From Valencia hispanica (taxonomy: Eukaryota > Chordata > Actinopteri > Cyprinodontiformes > Valenciidae), in contig OY747705.1 of assembly GCA_963556495.2 (NCBI GenBank), forward strand, positions 34,772,298-34,836,297: DNA of 64,000 bases, in the 5' to 3' direction. Position 1 is the first letter of the stretch, and each line of letters opens with the position of its first letter. A program made the translations under genes and the position numbers. Positions 23,930-36,861 of this stretch are shown piece after piece. The notes beneath the pieces were generated by a model. The model was not told the DNA's origin. It did no database searches and worked only from the letters and a program-made list of their open reading frames with translations.

Positions 23930-26921
23930 TAGCCACTCTAACTATAAGCTTTATCAAAAAGGAAAGTTTTAAGCCTGGCCTTAAAAGTAAACAGAGTGTC
24001 TGCCTTACGGACTAAAGCTGGGAGCTGGTTCCACAGGAGAGGAGCCTGATAACTAAAATATCTGCCTCCCATTCTACTTTTAGAAATCCTAGGAACTACA
24101 AGTAAACCTGCAGTCTGAGAGCGAAGTGCTCTTTTATGAACATATGGAACAATTAGATCTCTGATGTATGATGGAGCTTGATTATTAAGGGCTTTGTATG
24201 TAAGAAGAAGGATCTTAAATTATATTCTGGATTTAACAGGGAGCCAATGAAGGGAAGCTAAAACAGGAGAAATGTGATCTCTCTTTTTAATATTCATCAG
24301 AACTCTTGCTGCCGCATTTTGGATCAACTGAAGGCTTTTAAGGGCATTTTGTGGACTACCTGATAGTAAAGAATTAAAGTAGTCCAACCTTGAGGTAACA
24401 AATGCATGGACTAGTTTCTCAGCATCACTCCTGGACAGGATGTTTCTAATTTTAGCAATATTCCGGAGGTGAAAGAAAGAAATCCTAGAAACCTGTTTAA
24501 TATGGGATTTAAATGTCAAGTCTCGGTCAAATATAACGCAGAGGTTCTTTACGTTATTACTGGGGGCCAATTTAATGCCATCCAGATGAAGTGATTGACT
24601 AATCAGTTTCTTTTTTAGAACTTCTGGTCCAAAGACAGCAACTTCTGTTTTGTCAGAATTTAAAAGCAAAAAGTTTAGCGTCATCCATGTTTTTATGTCT
24701 TCCAGACATGCCTGTGATCTACCTAACTGACTGGGTTCATCAGGATTTATGGATAAATATAGTTGTGTATCATCTGCATAGCTGTGGAAATGTATCCCAT
24801 GCTGTCTAATGATTCTACCAATTGGGAGCATATATATGGTGAACAGAATTGGTCCAAGCACAGAACCCTGTGGAACTCCACAAGTAACCCTTGAGAGTGA
24901 AGAAGATTTATCATTTAGATGAACAAACTGGAATCTAGCAGACAAATATGATTTAAACCAGCCTAGTGCTGTTCCTTTGATCCCTGCAACATGTTCAAAC
25001 CTTTCTAGGAGAATATTATGATCGACTGTGTCAAAAGCAGCACTGAGATCTACCAAAACCAGAACAGACACAAGTCCATTATCTGAGGCCATGAGAATAT
25101 CATTAGTAACCTTCACCAGTGCTGTTTCAGTGCTATGATGAGCTCTAAAACCTGACTGAAACTCTTCAAACAGCTCGTTACTGTTTAGATGCTCACAGAC
25201 TTGATTAGCAACAATTTTCTCAAGGGCTTTGGATAAGAAAGGAAGGTTAGATATAGGTCTGTAATTCACTAAGTCATCTTGATCAAGGGAAGGTTTCTTG
25301 AGTAAAGGTTTAATTACAGCTATTTTAAAATTTAAAGGATAGATTAATCATATCCAAAATGGGGCCAGGAACCAAATGGAACACTTCTTTAAATAATTTG
25401 GTTGGGATTGGGTCCAACATACAAGTTGAAGGTTTAGATGAGGCTAATATTTTTGATAATTCCGAAAGCTCGACTGAATCAAAAGAGCCTAAGCACAACT
25501 GAGGTTCTACAGTTCTTTCCGATACTGCCTCATTTACTGAGGAAGAAGTGATCATGTTTGGGAGGATGCCAATTATTTTATTTTTAATAGAATTAATTTT
25601 ATTTATGAAGAATCCCATAAAATCATCACTGCTAAGAGCTGGGGGAATAGTTGGCTCAACAGAGCTATGACTCTGTGTACGTTTGGCAACTGTACTAAAA
25701 AGAAACCTAGGATTGTTTTTATTCGCCTCTATTAATGATGAAAAATATGCTGTTCTAGCTTGTCGAAGGGTCTTTTTATACAGCAAGAGACTGTTATTCC
25801 AGGTTAAATAGGAATCCTCTAGGTGTGTAGAGCGCCATTTTCTCTCCAACTTCCTAGTATTCTGCTTTAAAGTACGCAACTCTGCATTGAACCAAGGAGT
25901 CAGCCTCCTATGGCTAGCCACTTTCTTTTTTAAGGGGGCTACACTATCTAATGCCAAACACAATGAGGACGTAACGCTGTGAACCAGATCATCAATTTCT
26001 GAAGGGTTAGAGATAGAATTGCTGCCATCCACTGTGTTACCCTGAGACACTAAGGAAAGTAAGAATGGAACAGATTCTTTAAAAATTGTTACAGCATTGT
26101 CTGATAAAGCTCTACTATAATGAAATGTTCTTTCAGATTTAAGATGATCAGTTAAAGTAAATTCAAAAGTTATTAAGAAGTGGTCAGATCGGACCGGGTT
26201 ATGTGGGTGGACTGTTATTTCCTCACACTCAATACCGTATGTCAGTACAAGGTCCAAAGTGTGTTTGCCCGAGTGGGTCGATCCCTGTACTTTTTGAGTA
26301 AAGCCAATTGAGTCTAAAATAGCATTAAAGGCTGCATTTAGGCTATCACTTTCAGTATCCACATGAATATTAAAGTCCCCCACTATAATAACCCTATCAG
26401 TATTTAATACTAAATCAGATAAAACATTTGAGATCTGATCCAAGAATTGAGAGTAAGGGCCTGGTGGACGATACAAAACCACAAACAAAAATGGTCTTAA
26501 TGTTTTGCAACTTGGATGAGGAAAATTAAGGGTTAGATGTTCAAAAGAACTGTAGCTATCAATTGGTCTGGGACTAATTAGTAAATCAGAACGAAAAATG
26601 GTTGCAACTCCTCCTCCTCACCCAGTATTTCTAGGGAATGTGAAAATTTAAATGACTGGAAGGAGTTGACTCATTTATACTGACAAAATCCTCCTGCTGC
26701 AACCAGGTTTCTGTGAGACAAAGGAAATCAATGTGATTATCACAAATCAAGTCATTTACTAACAAATTCTTTGAGGAGAGAGATCTTATGTTTAATAAAC
26801 CACATTTAAAAGATTTATTTTTCTGTTCAGTCAAAGCTGTATTTATTTTTATGAGATTTCCATAATTTGCTTTTGTTGGCTTAACTTTTAATCCATTTAA
26901 TTTTGGCCGTGGGCAAGACAC
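23930..26921 (-). pseudogene. LINE ORF2: AP endonuclease plus reverse transcriptase, broken
   Basis: Three adjoining frames cover one protein. 26921-26631 encodes the endonuclease N-terminus ([16 protein letters not shown]). 26488-25325 continues it (VLYRPPG, VGDFNIHVD, SDHFLITFEF). 25269-24220 is the reverse transcriptase: NYRPISNLPFLSKALEKI, HSTETAL, DLSAAFDTVDH, CGVPQGSVLGP and the catalytic FHSYADDTQLYLS. Breaks lie near 26631 (stop and frameshift), 25321 (frameshift) and 24219 (stop), so it cannot make a full product. The catalytic YADD is still present. Confidence 0.88.
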
Positions 26922-27014
26922 TGTTTCTATAGGGTAATGGGTGGGTAACAGTACAGAAGCAGCTGAGAGGTGGGTTAAACTACGACTCTGCTTTCTGGTC
27001 TGGACCCTGGGTTG

Positions 27015-27899
27015 TCAGAGTTTTGGAGGACTAATAAATTCGGCCATATTCCTAGAAAGAAGAGCTGCTCCATCCAAAGTGGGATGGATGCCGTCTCTCC
27101 GGATCAGACCAGGTTTTCCCCAAAATGTTCTCCAGTTATCAATGTAGCCCACATCGTTTGCAGGACACCACCTAGACAACCATTGATGGAATGATAGCAT
27201 GCGGCTAAACATGTCGTCACTGGTCCGATCAGGCAGGGGACCAGAAAAGATTACAGAGTCGGACATTGTTTTGGCAAACTTACACACCGAAGCAACACTC
27301 ATTTTAGTGACCTCAGATTGGCGTAACAGGGTGTCATTACCGCCAGCGTGAATAACAATCTTACTGTATTTACGCTTATCTTTAGCCAGCAGTTTCAGGT
27401 AGGATTTGATGTCGCCCGTTCTGGCCCCTGGCAAACATTTGACTATGGTCAATGGTGTCTCTAATGCCACGTTTCTGACTATGGAGCTGCCAATTACCAG
27501 GGTCGGCTTCTCAGCGGGTGTGTCGCTGAGCGGGGAAAATCTGTTAGAAACACGGGCCAGTTGGTGGTGGCCCATGGGCTGGGTCCTAAAGCTATGCTTC
27601 CTACGTACAGTCACCCAGTCGGCCTGAGGTCCCGGCTGCGCGGGCTCTACCGGAGGACAGCTAGGGGGTTCTATCCTTGTTGGCTCCGCGCTGGCTAATG
27701 GGCTTCGGCTATCAGCTGGTTTTTCAACAGTGCGGAGCCGTGCTTCTGATTCTGATACCCTCGCCTCCAAAGCTACAAAAATATTACATTTGTTACAGTT
27801 ACCATTATCACTAAAGGAGGCAGGGAAGTAACTAAACATCTGACAGAGAGAGCAAGAGAGAAGAGAAGAGTTAGAGACAGGAGAGAGAAGAGTAGCCAT
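27015..27899 (-). CDS. LINE ORF1 protein with SGNH/GDSL esterase-like domain, 294 aa
   Basis: Intact open frame at the 5' side of the LINE. Residues about 18-40 hold two CxxC pairs (CSLC, CNKC), a possible zinc finger, followed by a heptad-like [17 protein letters not shown] segment consistent with a coiled coil. Residues about 130-290 form the esterase-like domain: block [12 protein letters not shown], block [10 protein letters not shown] and block V DGIHPT give the Ser, Asn and Asp/His signature. ORF1 proteins of CR1 and some fish L2 elements carry such esterase domains; their substrate is unclear. This frame has survived while ORF2 has not. Confidence 0.8.
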   Translation of the reverse strand: MATLLSPVSNSSLLSCSLCQMFSYFPASFSDNGNCNKCNIFVALEARVSESEARLRTVEKPADSRSPLASAEPTRIEPPSCPPVEPAQPGPQADWVTVRRKHSFRTQPMGHHQLARVSNRFSPLSDTPAEKPTLVIGSSIVRNVALETPLTIVKCLPGARTGDIKSYLKLLAKDKRKYSKIVIHAGGNDTLLRQSEVTKMSVASVCKFAKTMSDSVIFSGPLPDRTSDDMFSRMLSFHQWLSRWCPANDVGYIDNWRTFWGKPGLIRRDGIHPTLDGAALLSRNMAEFISPPKL

Positions 27900-28270
27900 A
27901 GCCGCAATGAAGCTAAGCTAACTGAGCTAGCGAGACCTTACCACCCCAAGAAAAGCTGTGTGAAACACAAGGAGTTCCCAAAACGTAAAGTACACCACCA
28001 CAAATCGTGTGTTTTAGTGTGCTTGTGTGTTAAAATAACTTAGAAAGGCCTCAGCACAGAGAAAATAAGGACAATTCAAGAGAGTCTGAACACCAAACAG
28101 TTTACAGGGGGTGCAACAGTGACAACAGGAAATGACGCAATATGGCTTACCCCCGTCGAATCAGCAGCAACAGTTGAAAGACGGTGGTTGTGATATGCGG
28201 ACATCTTAGCAATTTCCTTAAAGGGACAATTTTGCATAGCGGCACGACGGCTGAGAGGACCGGGCCAACA

Positions 28271-29034
28271 GTTTTACACAGTCCGATGAAGGTCCGGTAA
28301 AATTACCCTGAAGTTCCAATAGTGGAAGCCTTTGCTGCCATTTAGTCTATGTTGTCTCTGCTTTTTCTCACCATTGAATTTATACCTGGCTCAGTGTTTC
28401 TGTGTTTAGCTGTGACATCAATCTGGAAGAAGGCATCAGCTAAACTATTGCTGTCAATATACTTAAGTTCTCTTGCTATAGATGAAAAACCTGTCACTGC
28501 CTGCCTGTGTTTAACCTGATTTCTCTCCTGGACAAGACCACTCAATGAGCTTTTGGTGCCACTAACAGTTATCTCTTTTCCATTCAAAAGATTGTAACAC
28601 TGGGTAAGTACTTATTTGTGTAACCATTTGTCTTTCCTGGGTAAAGCCGATAAAAGAGTAACTGCTTCCTTTAACTCTGGGAACTTTTTCTTTAACACAT
28701 ACAGTGCTTCTGGACCAGAGTGTCTGCATTTTTCATCTGTATGCTGTATATTCTCAAAACCCCAGTTACTAGCAACAAGTAGCCGCTCATTCTGCATTAG
28801 GTTATGCTAAGTTCTTTTGTTAAAATTCAGCTGTTTCTTTCCTTATGTTTGCACAGGAGCATGGGTTGCCACAAAGTTGATGACTCAATGCAATTGAATG
28901 GTCTTTGGATAGAAAAGTTTTTATCCATTTGTAATGTAAACCAAATGTGGCTGCATTGTATTATAACTAGGACTGAATTGGAATGTATTTAACAACATTG
29001 TAATCTGTCTATATGATTGGATTGACATATTTTA
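28271..29034. other. Unassigned stretch with short coding-like remnants
   Basis: Minus-strand frames 28797-28612 and 28587-28342 look somewhat coding-like (HSGPEALYVLKKKFPELKE; DAFFQIDVTAKHRNTEPG) and may be successive frames of one decayed gene or transposase. I do not recognise the family. Confidence 0.3.
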
Positions 29035-29445
29035 TGCAATCCACCAATGCAAGCGAGGCTTTGCATTCCTCTTGGTTGTGTAAAACTTGAATGTAGCTTC
29101 TCAGCCAAGTGAAACCATTTCTTGAAGCAGTCTGTGCACCGTTCTTGAGCTAATCCGAAGGCCACATGAAGTTTGGAGGTCTGCAGCCACAGATTCTGCA
29201 AAAAGTTGGCAACCTCTGTGGACTCCTCACCTCAACATCCAGTGACCCCGCAGTGTGATTTTACTTGGGTTACCACTTCATGACTGGCTAGCTGTTCCCA
29301 ATATTTTATAATACCACTAACAGTTGACCATAGAATATTTAGTGGTGAAGAACTTTCACCACTAGACTTATTGCACAGGTGGCATCCAATCATGGCATCA
29401 CTCTGGAATTCTTTCAGCAAGTCGGATTTGGATCGTGGAATGGTG
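29035..29445 (-). mobile_element. Tc1-like transposase fragment
   Basis: The minus strand around 29420-29230 encodes a Tc1-type N-terminal HTH region (MIGCHLCNKSS, then ILWSTVSGIIKYWEQL). The following 29201-28989 frame (LWLQTSKLHVAFGLAQERC, then WFHLAEK) matches the next part of the same transposase in a shifted frame. Inverted repeats and the C-terminal catalytic region are missing, so this is a truncated relic. Confidence 0.65.
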
Positions 29446-32400
29446 AGTGTGTATTTGTTTACCCCTGTCTTGTAAAAAAATACATTTATTGTGAATTGGC
29501 ATTATATAAACAAATGTAATTAATTGCAACTGATTCAAAAAATACTAAATATGAATTTATTACAGTGAATGCAGTTTGGGTCCTCTGTAAACCTTGATTT
29601 CAAGATCAGACACACGAGTGGGCAGTACCTGATGTTTTCAGTCAAAAACATCATTCTTAGCTTACAAACACACATAGTCTAGATAAAGAATATATAGCAT
29701 CTTAAGATCTTTGCTGCAAGTCTTTGCAGCATAGATAATTGTTCTCATTCATCTGAAGATTTTATGTAGATTTTATTGCAGCATCTTTGTCAGATATTCT
29801 TTTCTTAAGCAGCTAAAACATTGTATGCCTCTGCCCTGGGACATTTTTTTACATTAGACACTTTTTACACTTTAAACAAGATTTGTAAATAAGAACTTAA
29901 AGTTCATTTTTAGACCGTATCATAAAAAAGAAGAATATTGGTTTGCCACCACTGTATTCCTATACATCTGAAGGGCAGAATGACTGTCATGTTCATCATA
30001 GTAACTAGCAAAAGTTCAATTTAGCCCAAATAATTCTCCCTAATAAGTTCTTGCTCTGCAACAATTATGAGGTTCACATTTTGTCCAAAATGTGTCTGAG
30101 TTTTGTTTTTTTTACTTTTTTTCTTACAGTAAATGCCAGATGGCATAGGTTATCTTAAAGCATCCCTAACGAGCTCTAAAAAAAGGATAAAGCTTACCAT
30201 CCTCACTAACCTTAAGGTAAATAGCTGTAGTGAAGAAGCTCACTCTCTTGGTGGAGCCACTTCATATCTAACAAATCCATTTTCAACCTCTATTTTCAAC
30301 AGCTTCTGTTCATAAAACAATCTTTAGCCAAACATTTTCTCTTGATTACTAATTAGTTTATTTAAAATTTTAACAAGTGAGTGACACATTCTTCCTTAAT
30401 GCCACAGCTGCTGTGTCACAAGTGTGTGCTCTTTAGTTACACGATTTTCCCAATGACATCACGCAGCTTGCTGGCGAGTACTTATGCTATTGCCTGTTAT
30501 TCACCATTCTTGATCTGCCTCAACTAAAATAAATACTCTTTGGTGCTTAATTTAAAGTCAATGGTTTTTAGCTGTCATGTGGCTCAATTTAAATTGGGCT
30601 TGCTAACGTACTTTAATTGTGTATTAATACAAACCTGCAGAGGGACAAGTCCCTTCAATGTGTGTGTACGGAGAGTTCAGTGTCTTGGTTCCTCCTTTGG
30701 TGTTTGTGTTAGTAAAGCTATAAGCCTGTTATGGCCCTATAAATAACAGTTTTATTGCATGTGGAATTTTAATGTCCTTTACAAAAGAGCTCTGACGTAT
30801 TTTACATCTGCCATAATATACTTGAACCCAATGGAAAAGGATGGATAGAGTTAAAGACAGATTTTCACATACACCGTGTAAGGGACACAACGTTTTCTCT
30901 TCCTCACTGTCTGAAATTAAGTTAGATTAAACTTTCTCTGTTTCAAAATAATGAGACAGAGATTTATTTTACAGAATATGTCACTTTTTTCAAATTTAGA
31001 TGGTCATATACTCTTCGATGATGATCTCTTGGCTTTTCAATCTTCAGATAGGTTAATTCAAAAGCTTTGAGTTAATTGAAGGCACACCCGTAGAGTGTTT
31101 TTTTTGCACAAAAAACCCAACAAACTGTTAACACTAAGTATTTCCAAATTTTCTCTGTTGCTGCACAGTAGCAATAACCCCTGCATAAGAGCTATAGTTA
31201 CCTCAATATTCCTAAGTATGGGTGTGAAGCATTATAAAGCATTTATTTCATCCTTCTTTACCCTTATGATTTCAATTAAATGTTGGTAATATAATTATTT
31301 CCTCAGGAGTGTTTGATGTTTGGACTATAGTTATATTGTTGACAGAAACAGCGAAAGAAAATTCAAAAGGTTTGTCAGTATGGTTTTCAATAGTTCTAAA
31401 TATATTTAAGGCATTTTTACATCTCAGTAGGTTTGCAAGTTAGTAACATGCCACCAACAAATAAAGTTTGCATGTCATAGACTAATGCAGACATAACGGC
31501 ACGTGAGGTGTGTTGTTCTTGAAAAGTGATGGAAACCTTCATAATATTGTTTCACTGTTCATGTTTGAAGAATGAAATAACCACAAGTGGAATACAGTCA
31601 TATAAACAATATAGTTTTATTGGTTCTTCCAAAGCATGCACTGGTGTCTTTATTGTAATTCCATAACCAAAACTTACTAATGAGCTTTGAGGAGACAGAG
31701 AGATGATTAAAACATGGAACAAGCTCAGGATGAGAAGGAATGAGAAAAGAATCGGCTTTAATTGTTAGTTATGTGTTACCCCTATTTCTGTTTAAAAATC
31801 ATTCCAAACATTCCAGAGGACAAATGTTTGGGTTTTAATTTGAAAAGTGTTCTAATCTTTTAAATTGAAAATGTGGGCAAATTAGACTAGGGTTTGAATA
31901 TATTAAATTTTTATGTCCAAAATAACACATAAAACTGTTCTGCATAATGTTCTGTCCTAATCGCTTAATCTCTTAGAGCAAGATTCCAATGTGTATGTAA
32001 ATAAAAGAGGCTTTGGGGTCAAAGCCAATTACTACACAGATTTCTTTTATTATCTGCACCACAAGAGATGTTGGTTGGTTCTTTGCTTGGTGTTTATTTA
32101 TTTTTTTTATTTTTTTATTTTTTACAGCTGAAATAAATGGAAATGCACATACACAAGGCGCAGATGTCACTAACCTTAGGGCTGGTAATTTGTCTGAAGA
32201 ATTCTAAAGCTCCTAATGACATCATCTAGAGTTAATAATAAAAACATTCATGTTTGAACTAAGTAAACATGATACTGAATAAATAAAAGGAGAAAAAATA
32301 CAATGTCAGAAAAAACAATTAAGAAGACTTGTCTGGATGACTTTGAAACATTTAAGTTTATGAATGGAACAGATGAAAATAAAGTTTTTATGTGTAAATA

Positions 32401-32900
32401 TGTACATATGTCTAGAGTTTCACAAGTTATTGAAAAAAAATAAGACTCTTGAGATCTAAACTATATTTTATTGACAAAACTATTCTAAGACTGGCAGCAA
32501 TACGATGATGAAAGTTCATATGCACACATCGGGATTGTGTATACAGAATCAAAATAAGGGGATGAGATGATCTTTGTCTTTGCAATCTAAAATTAACACA
32601 AAATGTTTATCACATGGCCTCGCTAGGCAACATTTTTGCTGTATTGAACAAATGAGAACTCAAAGACTCAAAAACTCAACATCTACTCTAAAAGAAAAGT
32701 GCCTGGGGTACTGAGTCAGTATTTAGTAGCGGCATCCTTTGGTCAAACAGAGCTTGTAAACTAACAATATTAAAGTTTTTGGTGAAGCATATGCTGCCAT
32801 CTGAGTGGTATTTTTTGAGGGAAACTTTTGCTTATTTTAGCAAGACCATGCCAACAACTTCTGCATGTCACACACATGTTTGTTAATATATATATTAAGT
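29446..32900. other. Long intergenic stretch, no gene seen
   Basis: AT-rich, with only short unsupported frames (30133-30315, 30540-30746, 31973-32170). The sequence at 32690-32880 (GGCATCCTTTGGTCAAAC, TAGCAAGACCATGCCAACAAC) looks like a further Tc1 transposase scrap. Nothing else was recognised. Confidence 0.4.
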
Positions 32901-35640
32901 ACAGTGCAAATGTTTTAGGCAGGTGTGGAAAATGCTGTTAACAAAGAATGCTTTCAAAAATTGAAGTATTAATCATTTATTTACATACATCAACAACATG
33001 CGGTGAATGAACAAAAGAGAAATCTTAGTCAAATCAATATTTGGTGTGTCCACCCTTTGCCTTCAAAACAGCATCAATTCTTCTAGGTATACTTGCACAC
33101 AGTTTTTGAAGGAGCTCCAGTGGTAGGTTGTTCAAAACATCTTGGAAAACTAACCACAGATCTTCTGTGGATGTAGGCTTCCTCTCATCCTTCTGTCTCT
33201 TCATGTAATCCCAGACACTCTCGATGATGTTGAGATCAGGGCTCTGTGGGGGCCATACCATCTCTTCTAGGACTTCTTGTTCTTCTTTACGATGAAGATA
33301 GTTCTTAATGACTAATGGCTGTATGTTTGGGGTTGCTGTCCAGCTACAGATTAAATTTGGGGCCAATCATACACATCCGTGATCAAATCAAATCAAATCA
33401 AACTTTATTTATAAAGCGCTTTTCATACAAAATTGCATCACAAAGTGCTTTACAGGTTAAAATGACCCCACATAAAACTACATTCCCATCCCTCCCCCAC
33501 AGATTTAAAAGCCTGGTCAGTTATACCCCCCTACCCCCAACCCAACTCCCATGCACACACACAGTTAAAAGCAACAGTAAAAAAGGACAATGGGCCGAGT
33601 GCAGATGAACCATGCAAGGAAATGCCATCAGAGGAGCCATCTGCACTGGCAGCAGTACATCAACAGCAGCAAACGAGGCACCGACACCGGGCGCCCAGTG
33701 AAGGCAAGGCCAAGACCGCCACCTCCACCTAGGCAGCCGCAGAAAACCACCGCTCCCGGGGCAGAGGGTTCCCACAGAGGAAACACTGGAACGGGGATTA
33801 AGATAACAAATTAAAATCTAAAGATAAACAGTAATTAAATGTGATAAGATTAGATAGTAAAACATTGATCAAATATAATCATTCCTCACATTTTAAAATA
33901 TTAAAATAAAGAGTAAATAAGTATGAGTTTATATAGTAAAACACTGATTAATATTTTAACACTGATAGAATTTAGAATCATTTAGTGTAACACATTGATA
34001 AAGTTTGATTAGGTAGAACATGCAGAGCAATCAAGCAGATACTTGTAAATAATAATCAATTAAAAGCTAGGCTAAAAAGGTGAGTCTTGAGTCTGGTCTT
34101 AAAAACAGGAATGTTCTCTGCGGTCCTGAGGTCCTCCGACAGCCTGTTTCAGAGGTGAGGGCCATAAAACTGGAAAGACGCCTCACCATGAGTGTGTGTC
34201 CTGACTTTTGGGAAGACAAGGAGACGGCTGCCAGAGGAGCGCAGAGACAGCAAAGGTTCATAAGGAAAAAGTCGTTCTGAAAGATAAGAAGGCCCAAGAC
34301 CGTTAAGAGACTTAAAAACCATTAAAAGAATCTTATTGATTCTAAGACACACGGGGAGCCAATGCAGTGATTTTAAGACCGGTGTAATGTGCTCCCGCCT
34401 CCTAGTCTTCATCAGGACACGTGCTGCTGAATTTTGTAGTAGTTGTAAACCTGAGATACTCTTTTTGGGAAGACCAGAAAGCAGGGCATTACAGTAATCA
34501 ATTCTACTGGTGATAAAAGCATGCATTAGTGTCTCCGTATTGGCCCGAGAGAGAATGGGGCGGATTCTGGCAGTGTTCGATAGATGATAAAAACCTGTTT
34601 TAGTAATATTTTTAATGTGAGGGATAAAAGTCAGCTCAGAGTCAAAAAAATAGCCCAGGTTCTTCACTTGTAAAGAAGGATTTAAAGACAGTGAATGTAG
34701 TTTTGGTAAAAGTTTCTCTCTCTGAGCCTCAGGACCGATGACTAAAACTTCAGTTTTGTCCTGGTTGAGCTAGAGAAAGTTTTCTGCCATCCAGGATTTA
34801 ATGTCTAAAATGCAGTTAAAAAGTGCATCCATTGGCCGTGTGTCATCGGGAGACATGGAGATGTACAACTGTGTATCGTCAGCATAACTGTGAAGGTTAA
34901 CTCCATGTCCTCTGATGACACTGCCAAGAGGGAGCATATACAAGTTAAAAAGCACTGGGCCTAAAATCGAACCCTGGGACACACCACATGTGATCTTGTG
35001 GACCTTAGAGGAGCAGGTATATAAACTTACCATGAAAGTCCTGTCTGTGAGATAGGATGTAAGAGAGGCCAATCTGTTTTAAACGGGTTAAAAGAATAGT
35101 GTGACAGACATCTACGGATAGAAGATGGGTGTACCTGGGTCTCACTGGTTTCTGCCAGAGCTGATGTTACTGCTGGACATCTTCTGATTTCGAAGGGTAA
35201 TAAGCTTGATGTGTCTTTCATCTGCTGCACTAAGTTTCCTAGGCTGACCACTGCGTCGACGATCCTCATTGTTGCCCGTTTCTTTGTGCTTCTTCAAAAG
35301 AGCTTGAACAGCACATCTTGAAACCCCAGTCTGCTTAGAAATCTTTGTCTGGGAGAGAACTTGCTGATGCAGTATAACTACCTTGTGTCTTGTTGCTGTG
35401 CTCAGTCTTGCCATGACATGAAACTATCTTCCACAACCTCACCTTGGTAGCAGAGTGAGGCTGTTCCTCACCCAGTTTTAAGCCTTCTACACAGCTGTTT
35501 GTTTTATTTAAGTACTGTGTTTAAACCTAAGTGTGACATTGATGATCATTAGAACCTGTTTGATATAATTGGTTGATCATACACTTGACCATAATCCTAC
35601 AAAATCCCTGACTTTGTACAAGTGTACCTAAAAGAATTGT
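32901..35640 (-). mobile_element. Tc1-like transposon split by a LINE
   Basis: The transposase gene runs on the minus strand. The N-terminal part (35414-35142) encodes the paired HTH domain: MARLSTATRHKVVILHQQ, TKISKQTGVSRCAVQALLKK, then RRSGQPRKLS. The C-terminal part (33366-33034) has VWPPQSPDLNIIESVWDYMK with the catalytic-domain PDLN motif, and ends RRIDAVLKAKGGHTKY. A LINE fragment occupies 33385-35107, and roughly 130 codons of the middle transposase are missing. Left inverted-repeat sequence starts at about 32901 (ACAGTGCAAATGTTTTAGGC). Confidence 0.85.
33385..35107 (-). mobile_element. 5'-truncated L2/CR1-type LINE inside the Tc1 element
   Basis: On the minus strand 35072-34770 encodes RT (MASLTSYLTDRTFMVSLY, CGVSQGSILGPVLF, catalytic YADDTQLYISMS). 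34667-34149 continues with the post-palm region (LGYFFDSEL, SRIDYCNALLSGLPKKSI, RVLMKTRRREHITPVLKSL). It ends in GCGCTTTATAAATAAAGTTT and an AAATC-repeat tail at 33385-33402. It is a different subfamily from the 23-28 kb LINE and lacks ORF1 and the endonuclease. Stops and a frameshift near 34760 inactivate it. Confidence 0.85.
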
Positions 35641-35829
35641 TACTGGTAGATGTTAGCTCTCTAAACATCCAACAAATAAACAAGTACACATTCCTTGATC
35701 AAAGAAGTACTATAGGCGCATACCATACAACAAAAATAATAACAACAGACAAAAAACCATAGACACTTAACATTATATACAAGTAAAAGACTATATAAGA
35801 AATTAACATATATTAAAAAATGAGAAAAG

Positions 35830-36112
35830 ATGTGCAAGATGCAAAAAGTGATAAAGTCTGTAATCCTAGAGCCTGTGGTCAGATGGTGGTGACCAACTTA
35901 TCTACAGTTCAGGAGAGAGATGGGAATGGGAGATAAGCTGTTCTTGTGTCTGGTGGTTTCTGTGCGCAAGGATCTGTAGCGCCTGCCAGAGGGGAGGAGG
36001 TTGAAGAGAGTGTATGCAGGGTGAGTGGGATCTTTGTCTTTAGTCGAATTGATTACTGCAACAGCGTCCTCACAGGTCTGCCTAAAAAGTCAATTACACA
36101 GCTGCAGCTGAT
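35830..36112. repeat. Composite LINE scraps
   Basis: The minus strand of 36015-35870 matches the C-terminal end of a fish non-LTR ORF2 (LFNLLPSGRRYRSL-type, then TRHKNSL). Immediately next to it, the plus strand of 36036-36108 encodes SRIDYCNSVLTGLPKKSI, the RT segment also seen in the 34-kb LINE. The opposite orientations mean two fragments or an inversion. Confidence 0.5.
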
Positions 36113-36728
36113 GATGGACAAAGAATGATGGACAAAGAAAATTTTTGATACTTATAGATTTTGGAATCCAGGCTGTATCAAGGTCATAAAAGTGAAATAT
36201 TTTCAGATTTTTAGGAGCAGATAGTCCCATGTTTACTGTATTACCACACATTTGTGGTGACTGGAATAGTTCTTTTAAGCCACTGTAAGGCTGGTGTGCC
36301 ACTTTTTCAGCCAGTGTAGAATAATCCATACTTGGAGTTTGGGTGGCGAATGCTGTGACAAAACCACATGGAAACAGGAGCGTGCAGCACAAATATATAA
36401 CCACATAATAAACTTGGAAGTAATTTGCTTGTGAATGACGAGTCCTTTAGCTAATGTCACTGCAAATAAATACTGATGCACTAAAGCACTAACACACTAA
36501 TGCAATGATTCCCTGATTAATTAGAGACCCATATTTCCCCAATATCTAATTTATGTGTAAATGGTTTGAAAAAATAGCAGTGAGTCACTTACACTCTGCG
36601 TTGCAGTTGTGTGAAAATGCTGAAAGTGTTAAATAAATCCCGTGGTGAAAGGAAGAGTAGAAACCCAACTCATTATTCAGTCCATATATAGTATGTTTTA
36701 CAATATATTTATACCCCTTCTACTGAAC

Positions 36729-36860
36729 ATAATATAATATAATATAATATAATATAATATAATATAATATAATATAATATAATATAATATAATATAATAT
36801 AATATAATATAATATAATATAATATAATATAATATAATATAATATAATATAATATAATAT
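36729..36860. repeat. (AATAT)n microsatellite
   Basis: About 26 nearly perfect copies of AATAT. They create long spurious Tyr/Ile frames on the minus strand. Confidence 0.98.
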
Positions 36861-36861
36861 A

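Larger units (their letters stand above)
23221..28270 (-). mobile_element. L2/CR1-type non-LTR retrotransposon, nearly full length
   Basis: On the minus strand the order is 5' UTR (to about 28270), ORF1 (27899-27015), ORF2 (26921 to about 23930), a 3' UTR, and a tail of AATTG repeats at 23222-23245 preceded by CTATATAAATAAACTGAATT. A microsatellite tail instead of poly(A), a single long ORF2 with AP endonuclease plus reverse transcriptase, and an esterase-type ORF1 together define L2/CR1-group elements. The 5' limit is approximate. ORF2 is broken, so the copy is not autonomous. Confidence 0.85.
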
